Numbered from the stretch's first letter, positions 17,212 through 26,643 are shown. The stretch: 64,000 nucleotides of DNA from Streptomyces atroolivaceus (GCF_000717025.1 NZ_JNXG01000015.1:62001-126000); one strand, 5' to 3'. The notes: generated by a model from the sequence alone, not told the origin. Translations and numbers: made by a program.

Positions 17212-18039
17212 CTACGCCTTGTAACCGGCTCCGCCGAAGGCGTCCACATCGGCGGGAACGGTCGCGCTCTCCGCGTCGGGGTGCCACTCACTGAGCCGTA
17301 CGAAACCGGGCTCGACCCACTGGAGGCCGTCGAACAGCGTGGCGATCTGCTCCGGTTCACGCACGTAGTACGGCACGGCGCCGCTCTCGATGTAGGCCTT
17401 CTCGGCGGCGATCATCCCCTCGCTGGTGCGCGTGCCGTCGTACACCACCAGGTGACTGCCCGACGGCAGCCCGGCCATGAGCCGGCCCACGACGTCCCGG
17501 GCCTGGTCGAAGTCGTCGGCGTGGCCGAGGATGCCGAGGAGCATCAGGGCGACGGGCCGGTCGAAGTCGAGCGTCTTCGCAGCCTGGGCGAGTACGGTCT
17601 CGGGGCGGTAGAGGTCGGCGTGGACGTAGTCCGTCACCCCCTCGGGCGTGCTGGTGAGCAGGGCTCGCGCGTGGGCGAGGACCAGCGGGTCGTTGTCCAC
17701 GTACACGATGCGTGCGTCGGGGGCGAGGCTCTGGGCCACCTGATGTGTGTTGTCCGCGGTCGGCAGTCCGGTGCCTATGTCGAGGAACTGCCGGATTCCC
17801 CGCTCCTCCACCAGATGACGCACCGAGCGCCGAAGGAACTGCCGCCCTGCCACGGCGACATCGACCAGCCCGGGGAAGAGGGTCCTGATCTGGTCCCCGA
17901 TCTCCCGGTCGACCTCGTAGTTGTCCTTGCCGCCCACGAAGTAGTTCCAGAAGCGGGCGGAGTGAGGCCGGGTGGTGTCGATCCGCTCCGACACCGGGAC
18001 CGCAGCCGGGCTGACGGACGGCTGCTGCTGGTCACTCAT
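17212..18039 (-). CDS. SAM-dependent methyltransferase, Methyltransf_19 family
   Basis: A 275-residue paralogue of the 14009 gene with the same signature blocks: RFWNYFVGGKDNYEVDREI, RQFLDIGTGLPTADNTHQVA, IVYVDNDPLVLAHARALL and VDYVHADLYRP-like (here DYVHADLY). Ser/Pro/Gln-rich N-terminal tail. GGAGGCGTCC precedes the ATG at 18039. It is divergent from the hemerythrin gene with a ~190-base shared promoter region. Substrate unknown. Confidence 0.9.
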   Translation of the reverse strand: MSDQQQPSVSPAAVPVSERIDTTRPHSARFWNYFVGGKDNYEVDREIGDQIRTLFPGLVDVAVAGRQFLRRSVRHLVEERGIRQFLDIGTGLPTADNTHQVAQSLAPDARIVYVDNDPLVLAHARALLTSTPEGVTDYVHADLYRPETVLAQAAKTLDFDRPVALMLLGILGHADDFDQARDVVGRLMAGLPSGSHLVVYDGTRTSEGMIAAEKAYIESGAVPYYVREPEQIATLFDGLQWVEPGFVRLSEWHPDAESATVPADVDAFGGAGYKA

Positions 18040-18220
18040 GGACGCCTCCGGGCGCGACGGGTGCCGGCGAGGGGGACCGCCGTGAAGCCAACCTACCCAA
18101 CGGATCAGCGAGTTGCCGAAGGGGTGTCCCGCGTGGCCCCCGTCGTCGCTCGGCGGCAGCGGACCGGATGTCCGACTACGTCGCATTCGGCCCGTCTGCC
18201 CCATGAATCGCTGATCCGGT

Positions 18221-18226
18221 TACGGT
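18221..18226 (+). promoter_or_regulatory. -10 element of a leaderless promoter (hemerythrin gene)
   Basis: TACGGT, then six bases, then the ATG at 18233, with no ribosome binding site: the same layout as at 5166. Confidence 0.5.
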
Positions 18227-18232
18227 GGCCGC

Positions 18233-18709
18233 ATGTGCCACTACTGCGGCTGCCGCGAAATTCCTCTGATCAAGGAGTTCATCGCTGAGCACGAGTCCGT
18301 CACGGACACCGCGGGGGACGCCCTGCGCGCCCTGGACCACGACGATCCGGGACGTGCCGGGGAGCTCGTGGCCCGGATGAGGCGGGAGCTCCTCGCCCAC
18401 TGGCAGGGCGAGGAGGACGGGCTCTTCGCCGTGATGGGCGGCGACGCGGAGTACGCCGCCTACATCGACGCCCTGGTGCGGGAGCACCGCGAACTCGCCT
18501 CGTTCCTGGATCGGGTCGATCTGCGCCGCGCCGAGGACGTCGTACAGCTGCGGGAAGCGGTCGACGAGCTGCACCGGCACATCGCCAAGGAGGAGGACGG
18601 CCTGTTCCCGGCCTCCCTCACCGCACTTTCCGGGGACGAGTGGGACCGCTCGATGGCGGCGTGGCGGGCGGCGCATCCAGGCGCGCCCGGAGAGCTCGGG
18701 CGCTCGTGA
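18233..18709 (+). CDS. Hemerythrin-domain (HHE) protein
   Basis: A 158-residue protein with an HHE cation-binding four-helix bundle: histidines in FIAEHESV, LLAHWQGEED, LVREHRELA and LHRHIAKEEDGLFP, with acidic partners, would hold a di-iron centre. A short N-terminal MCHYCGC motif gives three Cys and a His that could bind a further metal or a redox disulfide. Such proteins sense or detoxify oxygen, NO or peroxide. It is transcribed away from the methyltransferase at 17212. Confidence 0.88.
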   Translation: MCHYCGCREIPLIKEFIAEHESVTDTAGDALRALDHDDPGRAGELVARMRRELLAHWQGEEDGLFAVMGGDAEYAAYIDALVREHRELASFLDRVDLRRAEDVVQLREAVDELHRHIAKEEDGLFPASLTALSGDEWDRSMAAWRAAHPGAPGELGRS

Positions 18710-18752
18710 TCCCGGCCTGCCTCGCAGCCGGGCGCCCCCGTCGGCCCGCGCG

Positions 18753-20243
18753 TCAGGAATGCAGAAGATAGGTCCGGTAGGTCCCGGGGCCCCGGCCTGC
18801 CGGCAGGGGAACCGCCCGCGAGCCGCCTGTGACCAGGGGTGGTGCGTCGCCCTCGGCCACGAGGACGGCTGTCGGCACACGGCGCGCGAGGGCGCGGAGG
18901 GCTTCGGGGGTGATACTCGCGTCGTGCCCTCGGGTCTGGCGTGAGGAGCAGCCGGCGTAGTAGGCGATCGGCACGGCATGGTCACCGCTGACGACGCACG
19001 GAGCGCGCACCCCCAGCCGGTTCAGCGCGTCCGCGACAGCGGCGAACTCCGCGCTCGTGGAGTGGCTGGTGCGGACCACATGGCTGAGCACGGAGAGCTG
19101 GACGGCGAGATGAGCCGCCAGAGCCAGCGTCAGCGCGGCACGACCCGCCCGGGCACGGGCCCGCCACGCCCGGGCGAAGAGGTGCACCACGTGTTCGGCG
19201 ACCGGCACTGCGAGCAACGCGTAGGCGGGGAGCAGGAAGCGGGGCGCGGCGTACTCGACGAGGAACAGATACGGGACAGCCATCGAGACCCCGGTCGCCG
19301 TCGCCACCAGTGCCGCGTCACCTCGGCCGGCGCGTCGGGCCACCGCGATGCCGCCGGCGGTGAGGAGGGGCAGCGCCACCCACCACGCCGCGGTGACCGG
19401 GCTCTCCCAGGCGATCTCGCAGGGGCGGCACAGGGTACGGCCGGCGAGCGCCCGCACGTGGTCGTCGACGGCGAAGTTCCACCCGAGCCCGCCCTGGATC
19501 TCGCCGGCCCGGTGAAGCCGGGCACGGAGGCCCCCGTATCGGGCGTACGCCTCGGCGGCCCAGGGAAGGCAGCCCGCCACCAGTCCGCCGGCGAGCGCGG
19601 CGCAGAGGCCCGGCAGACGTCGGCCGGGCACCAGGACGACCGCGAGGGCCAGCGGCAGCGCGAGCCAGAACCCGTCGGCCGGCCGCATCAGGGCGACCAG
19701 CGCCACGGCCGTCCCCGCACCGAGCGTCTCGGCGGGACCTGTGGCACCGCGCATCGCCCTCACGACCCAGCCTGCCGCGGCCAGGGCGCCCAGGGCGCAC
19801 CACAGGTTGGGCATCGCCGCCGGGCCGTAGAACAGGGTCGGCCACAGGCCGGCGAACAGCGCGCCCGCACCGACGAGGACGGGTGTGGGCAGCACCTTCC
19901 GCCAGATCCGGAGGGCCACGAGCAACGCGGCGGCGGACAGCAGGGCGAGGTAGATCCGCAGCGCGGTGGTGGACGTGGTGAGCGCCGCGGCAGGAGCGAC
20001 GAGGTAGGAGATGCCGCGGGCGCGTGGGGCGCTGAAGAAGGCCGGAGGGGCGTTGCCTCCGACCTGGCTCACGTAGACCGTCTCGTCCCAGGCGAGTCCT
20101 GAACCCGGTACGACGAGAGTCAGTTGGACGGCGGCGAAGATCCCGGCGACCGCCGCCAGCCACGGCAGCTGACCTGGTGTGCCCCGGTCCGGCCGGGTGA
20201 CCGGGGCCTTTTGCGCCGGACGCAGTGGCGGGCATTCGTACAC
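18753..20243 (-). CDS. Multi-pass membrane glycosyltransferase, GT-C (family 39-like)
   Basis: A 496-residue integral membrane protein with about eleven hydrophobic helices. The first extracytoplasmic loop carries GLAWDETVYVSQ (~residues 48-59), where the Asp-Glu pair is the expected metal/phosphate-binding site of GT-C enzymes using polyprenyl-phosphate sugars. The C-terminal ~100 residues are soluble (APCVVSGDHAVPIAYYAG). It is likely to act on a cell-envelope glycan or protein. The GTG start at 20243 follows GAGGAGAGGA. The divergent GtrA-like gene fits a lipid-linked sugar theme. Confidence 0.78.
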   Translation of the reverse strand: MYECPPLRPAQKAPVTRPDRGTPGQLPWLAAVAGIFAAVQLTLVVPGSGLAWDETVYVSQVGGNAPPAFFSAPRARGISYLVAPAAALTTSTTALRIYLALLSAAALLVALRIWRKVLPTPVLVGAGALFAGLWPTLFYGPAAMPNLWCALGALAAAGWVVRAMRGATGPAETLGAGTAVALVALMRPADGFWLALPLALAVVLVPGRRLPGLCAALAGGLVAGCLPWAAEAYARYGGLRARLHRAGEIQGGLGWNFAVDDHVRALAGRTLCRPCEIAWESPVTAAWWVALPLLTAGGIAVARRAGRGDAALVATATGVSMAVPYLFLVEYAAPRFLLPAYALLAVPVAEHVVHLFARAWRARARAGRAALTLALAAHLAVQLSVLSHVVRTSHSTSAEFAAVADALNRLGVRAPCVVSGDHAVPIAYYAGCSSRQTRGHDASITPEALRALARRVPTAVLVAEGDAPPLVTGGSRAVPLPAGRGPGTYRTYLLHS

Positions 20244-20489
20244 GACCGATCCTCTCCTCACCGGGGCCGCGGGACAGCGGGCACGGCCCTGGTCAACGAG
20301 GAACGAACGCGAGGAGTCACGCGGGCGGGCGGGACGCCGGTACCGGTGCGTGCCGGATCCCCCAGGTCCTTCTGGGGGATGTCCCCGACAGAAGTAGGGG
20401 CCCGGCTGCTTCGCTCGGGGGACGCGCCCTCCCCGGGGCGTGGTGTGGAATCGGAGCATCGTTTCCACACACCTCCCGGAGGCTCCCCC

Positions 20490-20969
20490 GTGACCGCCCA
20501 AGCGCACGTGCCGACGAAGCGCACCGCCCATCCGCTCGTCGCGGCCTTCGTGCGCTTCGTCGTCTGCGGGGGTGGGGTCGGCCTGGCGGCCGGCGGTGCC
20601 CTGGTGCTGCTCGGCGAGCGGATGCCTCTCGTCCTCGCCAACGCCGTGGTCACCGTCGTCTCCACGGTGATCGCGACGGAACTGCACAGCCGCATCTCCT
20701 TCCGGAGCGAACGCAGGGGCTGGCGGATCCATCTGCAGTCCGGGCTCACGGTGGCGGTGAGCTACGCGTTCACCACCGGCGCTCTCCTCACGTTGCACGC
20801 CGTACAGTCCGCCCCCTCCGCTTGGGTCGAGCAGGCCGTGTACCTGTCGGCGTCCGCTGTGGCCGGGGTCGGACGGTTCGCCTTGCTGCGGGTGGTGGTC
20901 TTCGCCTCGCCCCCGGCGCCGTCGAAGTCCTCTGCCCTGACCAGGCCGGCGGTCGTCATCGCGGCCTGA
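20490..20969 (+). CDS. GtrA-like membrane protein
   Basis: A 159-residue protein with four predicted membrane helices (FVRFVVCGGGVGLAAGG, LVLANAVVTVVSTVIATE, a third at ~90-108, and one with YLSASAVAGVGRFALLRVVV). Size, the RF...GG opening and the RF.LLR.VVF end fit the GtrA/DPMS-like family proposed to move or help flip polyprenyl-phosphate sugars. GTG 20490 is preceded by CGGAGG. Divergent from the membrane glycosyltransferase. Confidence 0.7.
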   Translation: MTAQAHVPTKRTAHPLVAAFVRFVVCGGGVGLAAGGALVLLGERMPLVLANAVVTVVSTVIATELHSRISFRSERRGWRIHLQSGLTVAVSYAFTTGALLTLHAVQSAPSAWVEQAVYLSASAVAGVGRFALLRVVVFASPPAPSKSSALTRPAVVIAA

Positions 20970-20990
20970 TCACAGGGCAGTGGTACTCCC

Positions 20991-21503
20991 CTACGAGCTC
21001 AACTCACCTGCGGCCCGGCCGTGGAGGTGGAGCGCCCAGAGCAGTGCGCCGAGGGACGCGGTGTGGAGGACGGCACGGACGGTGTTCCATCGGGCCCAGC
21101 TGTTCTCGAACGCGGCCCGCGCGTCCCGCAGTCGGTCGGGGGTCGAATCGAGCGGCACCTTGTCAAGAGCGTCGTTGAGCGGGACGTTCTGTGTTCCGGT
21201 GACGAGGAACGCCGCCCCGTAGAGCACCAGCGCCGCGATGATCCACGGCAGGGCCCCCGGGCTGTGCCCCTTCGCGGCGAGGACCGTGGCGAGCACCAGC
21301 AACGGCAGAGGCAGCAGGAACGGTGTGAGGAACCAGCCGTTGATGATGGCCCGGTTGATGTGCTGCATGCTCTGGACGAAGCCCCGGTCGTCGGCGCGGG
21401 ACAGGCCCGGCATGACGGCGTACGCGAACGCGCAGAACAGCCCGGCCATCAGAGCGGCTCCCGCGGTGGAGGCGAGGAGGGTCGCGGTCTGCAGTGTTCT
21501 CAT
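20991..21503 (-). CDS. DUF1772 (anthrone oxygenase-like) membrane protein
   Basis: A 170-residue protein with four membrane helices. Family features are the first helix ATLLASTAGAALMAGLFCAF, the QSMQHINRAIINGWF segment, the central TGTQNVPLNDALDKV motif and the NSWARWNTVRAVLH motif. Members include anthrone oxygenases of polyketide pathways and many proteins of unknown role. ATG 21503 has GGGAGC just upstream; an in-frame ATG four codons earlier is an alternative. It stands alone, with no polyketide genes in the window. Confidence 0.8.
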   Translation of the reverse strand: MRTLQTATLLASTAGAALMAGLFCAFAYAVMPGLSRADDRGFVQSMQHINRAIINGWFLTPFLLPLPLLVLATVLAAKGHSPGALPWIIAALVLYGAAFLVTGTQNVPLNDALDKVPLDSTPDRLRDARAAFENSWARWNTVRAVLHTASLGALLWALHLHGRAAGELSS

Positions 21504-21636
21504 ATGTGCTCCCATGCCGGCGCTGCGGCCCGGTCGGCGAACTGGACGACGACCCGACGAGGGTAGACCTCCACCGGGTGTCCGGCGGGCCCTTTTCCGC
21601 GACCGGTGCCGGAACACCCGGTCGCGGAGAAGGGGT

Positions 21637-24600
21637 TCACGCCTGGCCCGCGCCCAGGGCCGTCTCCGCGTCCCTGCCGGCCCAGCCGTGCCCGGTGCGC
21701 CACAGGACGTGGACGCCGAAGACGTCGTGGATGGTGGCGGCCGACCAGTCCTCGGCCGGGGGCGTCGCCAGGACGAGGCAGAGACGGTCCGCGGGCTTGG
21801 GCAGGGTGTGGTTGATCTCGTGGAGACGGGCCGCTCCCGAGCGGAGGTCGGCGTACGTGGACAGACCCGCACCGAGCACCTCGTAGAGAAGGTGCCCCTG
21901 CGCCGTGGTGCACTCGACGTCGACGACCCGGGAGGGCGGCGAAGGCTGCCGGTCGGCGCGCAGCAGAGCGGCCATGAGCTCGAACCGCACGGCCTCATGC
22001 GTCTTGCAGGTCCGCTCCTCGGCGGCCGACGCCTCGAGCATGCGGAGGAGGTCCGCGCGCGGGTCCGTCTTCTCCGGCGCGCCGGGCTCGGTGGCGTTAC
22101 TGGTCACGGGTTCGGCTTCCTTCTGATCGGGCTGCTCGGACGCTTCGCGTGCGCCGGGCGGAGCGGGCGGCGTGGACGGGGCTACGGACGGTGAGAGCTC
22201 GGGGGCGGCGGGGCGGTCGTGCTCGGGCTCCGGTGCGGCACCGTCTCCGGCGCCGGTACGGCGCTCGATGGTGCGCCGCGCCTCGGCCAGGTCAGCCGCC
22301 CAGCCGCTGCGCTCCAGCGCGGCCCGGAACCGGGCCAGGTCCGGTGCGCCGGAGGCCACCGCGCGGTTGGCGTCGGCCGCCAGGTCCCGAAGGGCGCCCA
22401 GCCGGGACCGGTCCGGGGATCCGAGTACGCGCCAGACGTCCAGCCAGTCCTGCTGGTCCAGGCGCAGGCAGCGGTTGGCCATGCCCTTGAGTTCCGAGAG
22501 CCGGGCGCGGGTGTCGTCCGGGACGTGCCCGGCGGCCAGTTCCCCGACGACGCCCAGGGCCTCCGCGTACCGCCGGGCCATGGTGGACGAGATCGGCCGG
22601 CGACCGCGTTCGTCCACGGTGACGAAGCTGACGCTGGAGGCGTGGCGCAGGACCCAGGCGTTCAGTTCCGTCCCCGCGGCAGGGGGCGTCGAACCGTGGC
22701 GTACGGCCATGAGCAGCGGGCGGTCCGTGGCGGGCGAGAGCGCCTCGACCCGGTAGTTGCCGCCGGTGGTGTGGCCGATCACCCGGACCCGGATGTCGGT
22801 GCCGATCTCCGGGATGTGTCCCTCCGCGACCGGAACCGCCGCGGTGCCGTGGCCCTTCACCGGCTGCTGGGGAGCCTCGGCCGCCGGGGCGAGGACAGCC
22901 GGCGCGAGGGCAGCCGGGAGCGGCGCGGTGTGCAGGACGGTCAGGGTCTGTGTGCTGCGGGTCAGCGCGATGTAGAGCTGACGCAGACCGGAGGGGCCCC
23001 GGTCGGCGATGGTCGCGGGCTCCACGACGAGGACGTGGTCGTACTCCATGCCCTTGGCCTGGCCGGCTGCCAGGACGGAGACCGCTTCGCGTTCCTGCGC
23101 GGTGATGCCGTCGGCCTCGTCCAGATGGCGGCCGATCTCGTCGAGCCAGCCCGAGTCGTCGGGAACGATGACGGCGACGGACCGCAGGGTGCGCCCGTCG
23201 CTGCTGCCGACCAGACGGACGGCGTGCGCGACGGTGTCACCGAGCAGCTTCCACGGCTCGGTCGCGAGGGTGCGGACGGCGTCCGGGCCGGCCTCGCGCA
23301 CGGCTTGCGGGTAGGGCAGCGTGGGTGCCACCGCACGGGCCAGGGGGGCGACGAACTCCATGATCTCGGCGGGGACACGGTAGCTCGTCGTGAGCTCCGC
23401 GACCCGCCAGTCCCCGTGGTCGGACAGGAGCGCGCCCAGCCGGTCCCACGCGGTGTACGGGTGCGGGCCGGTGGCCTGGGCCAGGTCGCCGAGGACGGTC
23501 ATCGAGCCGCCCCGTGCGACGCGGCGGCGGAGCGCCCGCGCCTGCATGGGCGTCAGGTCCTGGGCCTCGTCGGCGACGATGTGGCCGTAGCGCAGGGGTG
23601 TCTCACCCGTGATGAGGTGGCGGAGTTCCTCGAGGCAGACACGGTCGTCCAGGGTCCAGGGGTCGTCCTCCGCCTTGTCGGCCCTGGGCCGCAGGAGTGC
23701 GGCCCGCTCGTCCTCGTCCAGGACGCCGTCCGCGCAGGCGTGCAGGAGTTCAGCCGAGTCGTAGAGGCTGCGCAGGCTCTCCCGGGCGCCGGGCGAGGGC
23801 CAGACACGGTCGAGGAGCCTCTCCACCTGGCGGTTGCGTTCCAGGCTGCGGCGGATGGTGCCGTCCGCCCCACGGCGCGGGGCGAGTGCGGCGAGTTCTC
23901 GCAGCAAACGGTCGACCAGCAGACTCCGGAAGCGGTCACGCCGCTCGCGGTACGCCCCCTCGCCTCCGCGGACGTCCTCGATGAGGGCGTGGATCTCCGA
24001 GCGGGGCACGCGCAGGGTCGTGCTGCCCGCGGCGACCGTGAACGCCGGCTCGTCGCCTGCGAAGGAGGGCGCGGCGAGGAGCCCGTCGAGGGCGGCGGGA
24101 CGGCACTCCTGCTCGACGCGGTTCCGCAGGACGGCCGCCATCCGCTCGTCGGACTTCACGAGCCGGGCCCGGGGTGTGTCGCTTCCGAGGACGTCGCCGT
24201 CCCAGAGGCGTGACAGCTGGACGGCGTTGACGTCGCGGGTACCGAGGGTCGGCAGGACCTGGCCGACGTAGTCGAGGAACCGCTGGTGCGGCCCGATGAC
24301 GAGGATGTCCTGGGCCTTGAAGTGGTCGTTGTTGACGAGCCAGGTCACACGGTGGAGGCCGACGGCGGACTTGCCCGTGCCCGGGCCCCCCTGCACGACG
24401 AGGATGTCGGAGGGGGAGCCCGTGACCAGGTCGATCTGGTCACGGCGGATCGTCTCGACGATGTCGCGCATGCGTCCCCTGCGGGAACGCTGCAGTTCCC
24501 GCAGCAGGAAGTCGTCGGGCTGGAGGGGATCGCGGCGCCGGAGCAGGGCGGGATCGGCGGGAGTGTACGGCCGTGGCCCCTTCCCCGGCGGGACGGACTG

Positions 24601-25161
24601 CGGACGGCCCGGCTCCGGACCGGCGCCGGCCGTGGCGGGCTGCGCCGTGATCGTGTCGTCGCCGGCGGGCCGGGGTTCGGGAACCGCTTCCAGGACGGGG
24701 ATGCCGGGGGCGGGTGCCGCGGACGTGATCTCGTCGAAGTAGTCCTCGACGATGGACTGCGCGCAGCGCAGTCGGCGGCGCAGGACGACGTCGCCGGGCG
24801 CGTCCGGCCGCGCCTCGAACCATGTGGTGGCCAGCGGGCTGGTCCACAGCACGACGACGGTGTCGCGGGTCCGGACGTCGGAGACTGCACGCCGTCCCAC
24901 GTACCAGGGCCGGGGCGCTTCGCCCGGGCCCTCAGGCACGTCGACACGGGCGATCACCAGGGACTCGTCCCCCAGACCTGCGTACGCCTCGGCTCTCCTG
25001 TCGGCGTCGAGCCGGTTGGCGATGCCGTCCTTGCCGGTCGCCGAGGCGCCGGCTGCCGCCGTCCCGGTCATCTCGGCGAGGCGCGCGGTGTAGCAGTCGT
25101 AGGCCCGGTCCACGGCCTGCTGCTCACCGGCGATGACCTGGCCGCGCGTGATGGTGTTCAT
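21637..25161 (-). CDS. HelD/UvrD-type SF1 helicase with extra C-terminal domain
   Basis: A 1174-residue ATPase. An N-terminal Ala/Arg/Glu-rich segment with a coiled-coil look (GEQQAVDRAYDCYTARLAEM) is typical of HelD. The motor has Walker A GGPGTGKS (~258-265), motif II ADEAQDLTP (~530) and motif VI YIALTRSTQTL (~730). HelD proteins bind RNA polymerase and recycle stalled complexes; the HelR branch protects it from rifamycins. After the motor there is an OB-like stretch, a Pro/Ala-rich linker and a C-terminal domain (~1055-1165, VDVECTTAQGHLLYEVLGAG, then TYADLRSG) that could be a PD-(D/E)XK nuclease-like fold. The start ATG 25161 matches the beginning of the coiled coil. Whether it acts on RNA polymerase or DNA is not decided by sequence alone. 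Confidence 0.82.
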   Translation of the reverse strand: MNTITRGQVIAGEQQAVDRAYDCYTARLAEMTGTAAAGASATGKDGIANRLDADRRAEAYAGLGDESLVIARVDVPEGPGEAPRPWYVGRRAVSDVRTRDTVVVLWTSPLATTWFEARPDAPGDVVLRRRLRCAQSIVEDYFDEITSAAPAPGIPVLEAVPEPRPAGDDTITAQPATAGAGPEPGRPQSVPPGKGPRPYTPADPALLRRRDPLQPDDFLLRELQRSRRGRMRDIVETIRRDQIDLVTGSPSDILVVQGGPGTGKSAVGLHRVTWLVNNDHFKAQDILVIGPHQRFLDYVGQVLPTLGTRDVNAVQLSRLWDGDVLGSDTPRARLVKSDERMAAVLRNRVEQECRPAALDGLLAAPSFAGDEPAFTVAAGSTTLRVPRSEIHALIEDVRGGEGAYRERRDRFRSLLVDRLLRELAALAPRRGADGTIRRSLERNRQVERLLDRVWPSPGARESLRSLYDSAELLHACADGVLDEDERAALLRPRADKAEDDPWTLDDRVCLEELRHLITGETPLRYGHIVADEAQDLTPMQARALRRRVARGGSMTVLGDLAQATGPHPYTAWDRLGALLSDHGDWRVAELTTSYRVPAEIMEFVAPLARAVAPTLPYPQAVREAGPDAVRTLATEPWKLLGDTVAHAVRLVGSSDGRTLRSVAVIVPDDSGWLDEIGRHLDEADGITAQEREAVSVLAAGQAKGMEYDHVLVVEPATIADRGPSGLRQLYIALTRSTQTLTVLHTAPLPAALAPAVLAPAAEAPQQPVKGHGTAAVPVAEGHIPEIGTDIRVRVIGHTTGGNYRVEALSPATDRPLLMAVRHGSTPPAAGTELNAWVLRHASSVSFVTVDERGRRPISSTMARRYAEALGVVGELAAGHVPDDTRARLSELKGMANRCLRLDQQDWLDVWRVLGSPDRSRLGALRDLAADANRAVASGAPDLARFRAALERSGWAADLAEARRTIERRTGAGDGAAPEPEHDRPAAPELSPSVAPSTPPAPPGAREASEQPDQKEAEPVTSNATEPGAPEKTDPRADLLRMLEASAAEERTCKTHEAVRFELMAALLRADRQPSPPSRVVDVECTTAQGHLLYEVLGAGLSTYADLRSGAARLHEINHTLPKPADRLCLVLATPPAEDWSAATIHDVFGVHVLWRTGHGWAGRDAETALGAGQA

Positions 25162-25576
25162 GTGCTGTCCCCCTCCCTGGCGGCGTCCGGCGGAACGCCG
25201 CTCGGGGTGTACGTACGAGCCCCGCCGAATAACTATCAGAGTTTGCCCGGTCACCGTGAGTTGGGGTCCGGGGCTCCGGCCGGACCTCGCCGTCTCCCCG
25301 CCGGCCACGGGGCCGGATCACGCGTGAAGGGGCCCTCCACCCAGGAGGCCGACCCTGCCCGCCGGCCCCCGCCGCAGGCGCGTTCAAGCATCTCAGCCAT
25401 TGACTGAGTTCACAAGAGAACGGCTGGCCCGGCGTCCGGATTCCGTTCGGAGGGCCGGTGTCGGCCGGTGGGCCACCGGGCTCCACCAGGTGATCACCTG
25501 CGCACAGTCCGGTCACACTTATGCCATACGATGCGCACACCTGTTCACAGCTCTTCCGTTTGAGGATGCTCTCGTC
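25162..25576. other. Divergent promoter region, 415 bases
   Basis: Lies between the leftward helicase gene and the rightward lipoprotein gene. It holds an AT-rich patch (25228-25248) unusual for this DNA, a palindrome at 25204-25223 and a possible -10 (TACGAT, 25527-25532) 45 bases before the lipoprotein ATG. No gene is seen. Confidence 0.45.
25204..25223. promoter_or_regulatory. Imperfect palindrome upstream of the helicase gene
   Basis: GGGG-T-GTACGTAC-GA-GCCCC: a perfect central eight-base palindrome with G4/C4 outer arms, off by one base in spacing, about 40 bases before the helicase start. In size and GGGG...CCCC edges it recalls the rifamycin-associated element found before helR and rifamycin-inactivation genes, but I cannot confirm a consensus match. 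Confidence 0.35.
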
Positions 25577-26455
25577 ATGTTCTTCGGTGTCACATCCCGT
25601 TCAGCCCGCGGCATATCCGCCGCGGTAGCCCTCCTCGCGATCGGTGCGGTGGGCTGCGCCGACGCCATCGACAGCGCCAAGGCCGGTGCCAAGAAGGCGG
25701 TCCGCCAGCGGTCGGTCTTCTCCCTCACCCCGGGCGACTGCTACAACCCGAACAAGGCGGTGAGCGAGAGCGAGGAGTTCAGCGTCGAGGTGGTGCCGTG
25801 CGAAGAGGCGCACAAGGGCCAGGTCGTCGGCGAGTTCGCCATCGAGGGCGAGTCGGCGTACCCCGGTGACAGCGGGGCTTCGAAGATCGCCGACGAGCGG
25901 TGCCCGACGGAGTCGCAGAAGTTCATCTCCGACACCTGGGCGGTGCCCGAGGGCGTCGACCTCTTCTACTACTACCCCACCAGCGAGAGCTGGGAGACCG
26001 GCGACCGCGCGGTGAGCTGCACGTACGCCAAGGAATCGGGCACGTTCTCCGGTTCGCTCGAGGACAAGTCCCTGAACACCGACCAGACCACGTACCTGAA
26101 GGGTGCGAACGCCGTCTACGAGGCGCTGTGGAGCAGCCAGCCCGAGGCGGACCAGATCGAGGACGACCTGCCGGGCTACAAGAAGCAGGCCAAAGCCGTT
26201 GCCTCCGCGCTGAACACCCACGTGGCGGCGCTGAAGGCCGTGGAGCAGCCGGAGACCGTCAAGCTCCGCACGCAGTTGGAGGAGACCGCCGAGGCGTGGA
26301 AGGACGCCGCCTCGGCCGGTAACACGGACGATTTCTACGTCGCCTACGACCTCGCCTTCACCGGCATCGACCCGCACAAGACGGTCGCGGCCCGTAAGGA
26401 GCTGAAGCTCGCCACCACCATCCCGGCCGACGACGCCGAGGTCTGGGCGAGCTGA
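25577..26455 (+). CDS. Lipoprotein with septum-formation-like domain
   Basis: A 292-residue precursor with a lipoprotein signal (AVALLAIGAVGCAD, lipidated Cys at residue 27). The mature part starts with a basic helix, then the LTPGDCYNPNK...VVPCEEAHKGQVV pattern of the actinobacterial septum-formation domain (Cys pair and a His after PxH-like spacing). The C-terminal third is helical. It would be anchored outside the membrane. The role of the family in septation is only suggested. GAGGA before the ATG at 25577 supports the start. Confidence 0.75.
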   Translation: MFFGVTSRSARGISAAVALLAIGAVGCADAIDSAKAGAKKAVRQRSVFSLTPGDCYNPNKAVSESEEFSVEVVPCEEAHKGQVVGEFAIEGESAYPGDSGASKIADERCPTESQKFISDTWAVPEGVDLFYYYPTSESWETGDRAVSCTYAKESGTFSGSLEDKSLNTDQTTYLKGANAVYEALWSSQPEADQIEDDLPGYKKQAKAVASALNTHVAALKAVEQPETVKLRTQLEETAEAWKDAASAGNTDDFYVAYDLAFTGIDPHKTVAARKELKLATTIPADDAEVWAS

Positions 26456-26643
26456 GCCCGTCCGCGCGGGCCGACGCGCCGACCACGGCGGGCCGGCCCG
26501 CGCTCGGTAGTGTGCGCGGCAGGCCGTCCGGCCCGACCCCCGCGAGGACGGGGCGCCCGGGCGGTCCGAGCCGCGGCCGGTCGGAGCACCGGGCCGCCGG
26601 CCGCGCTTCCCGCCCACCCCACCTCCCGTGCAAGGACCGGCCT

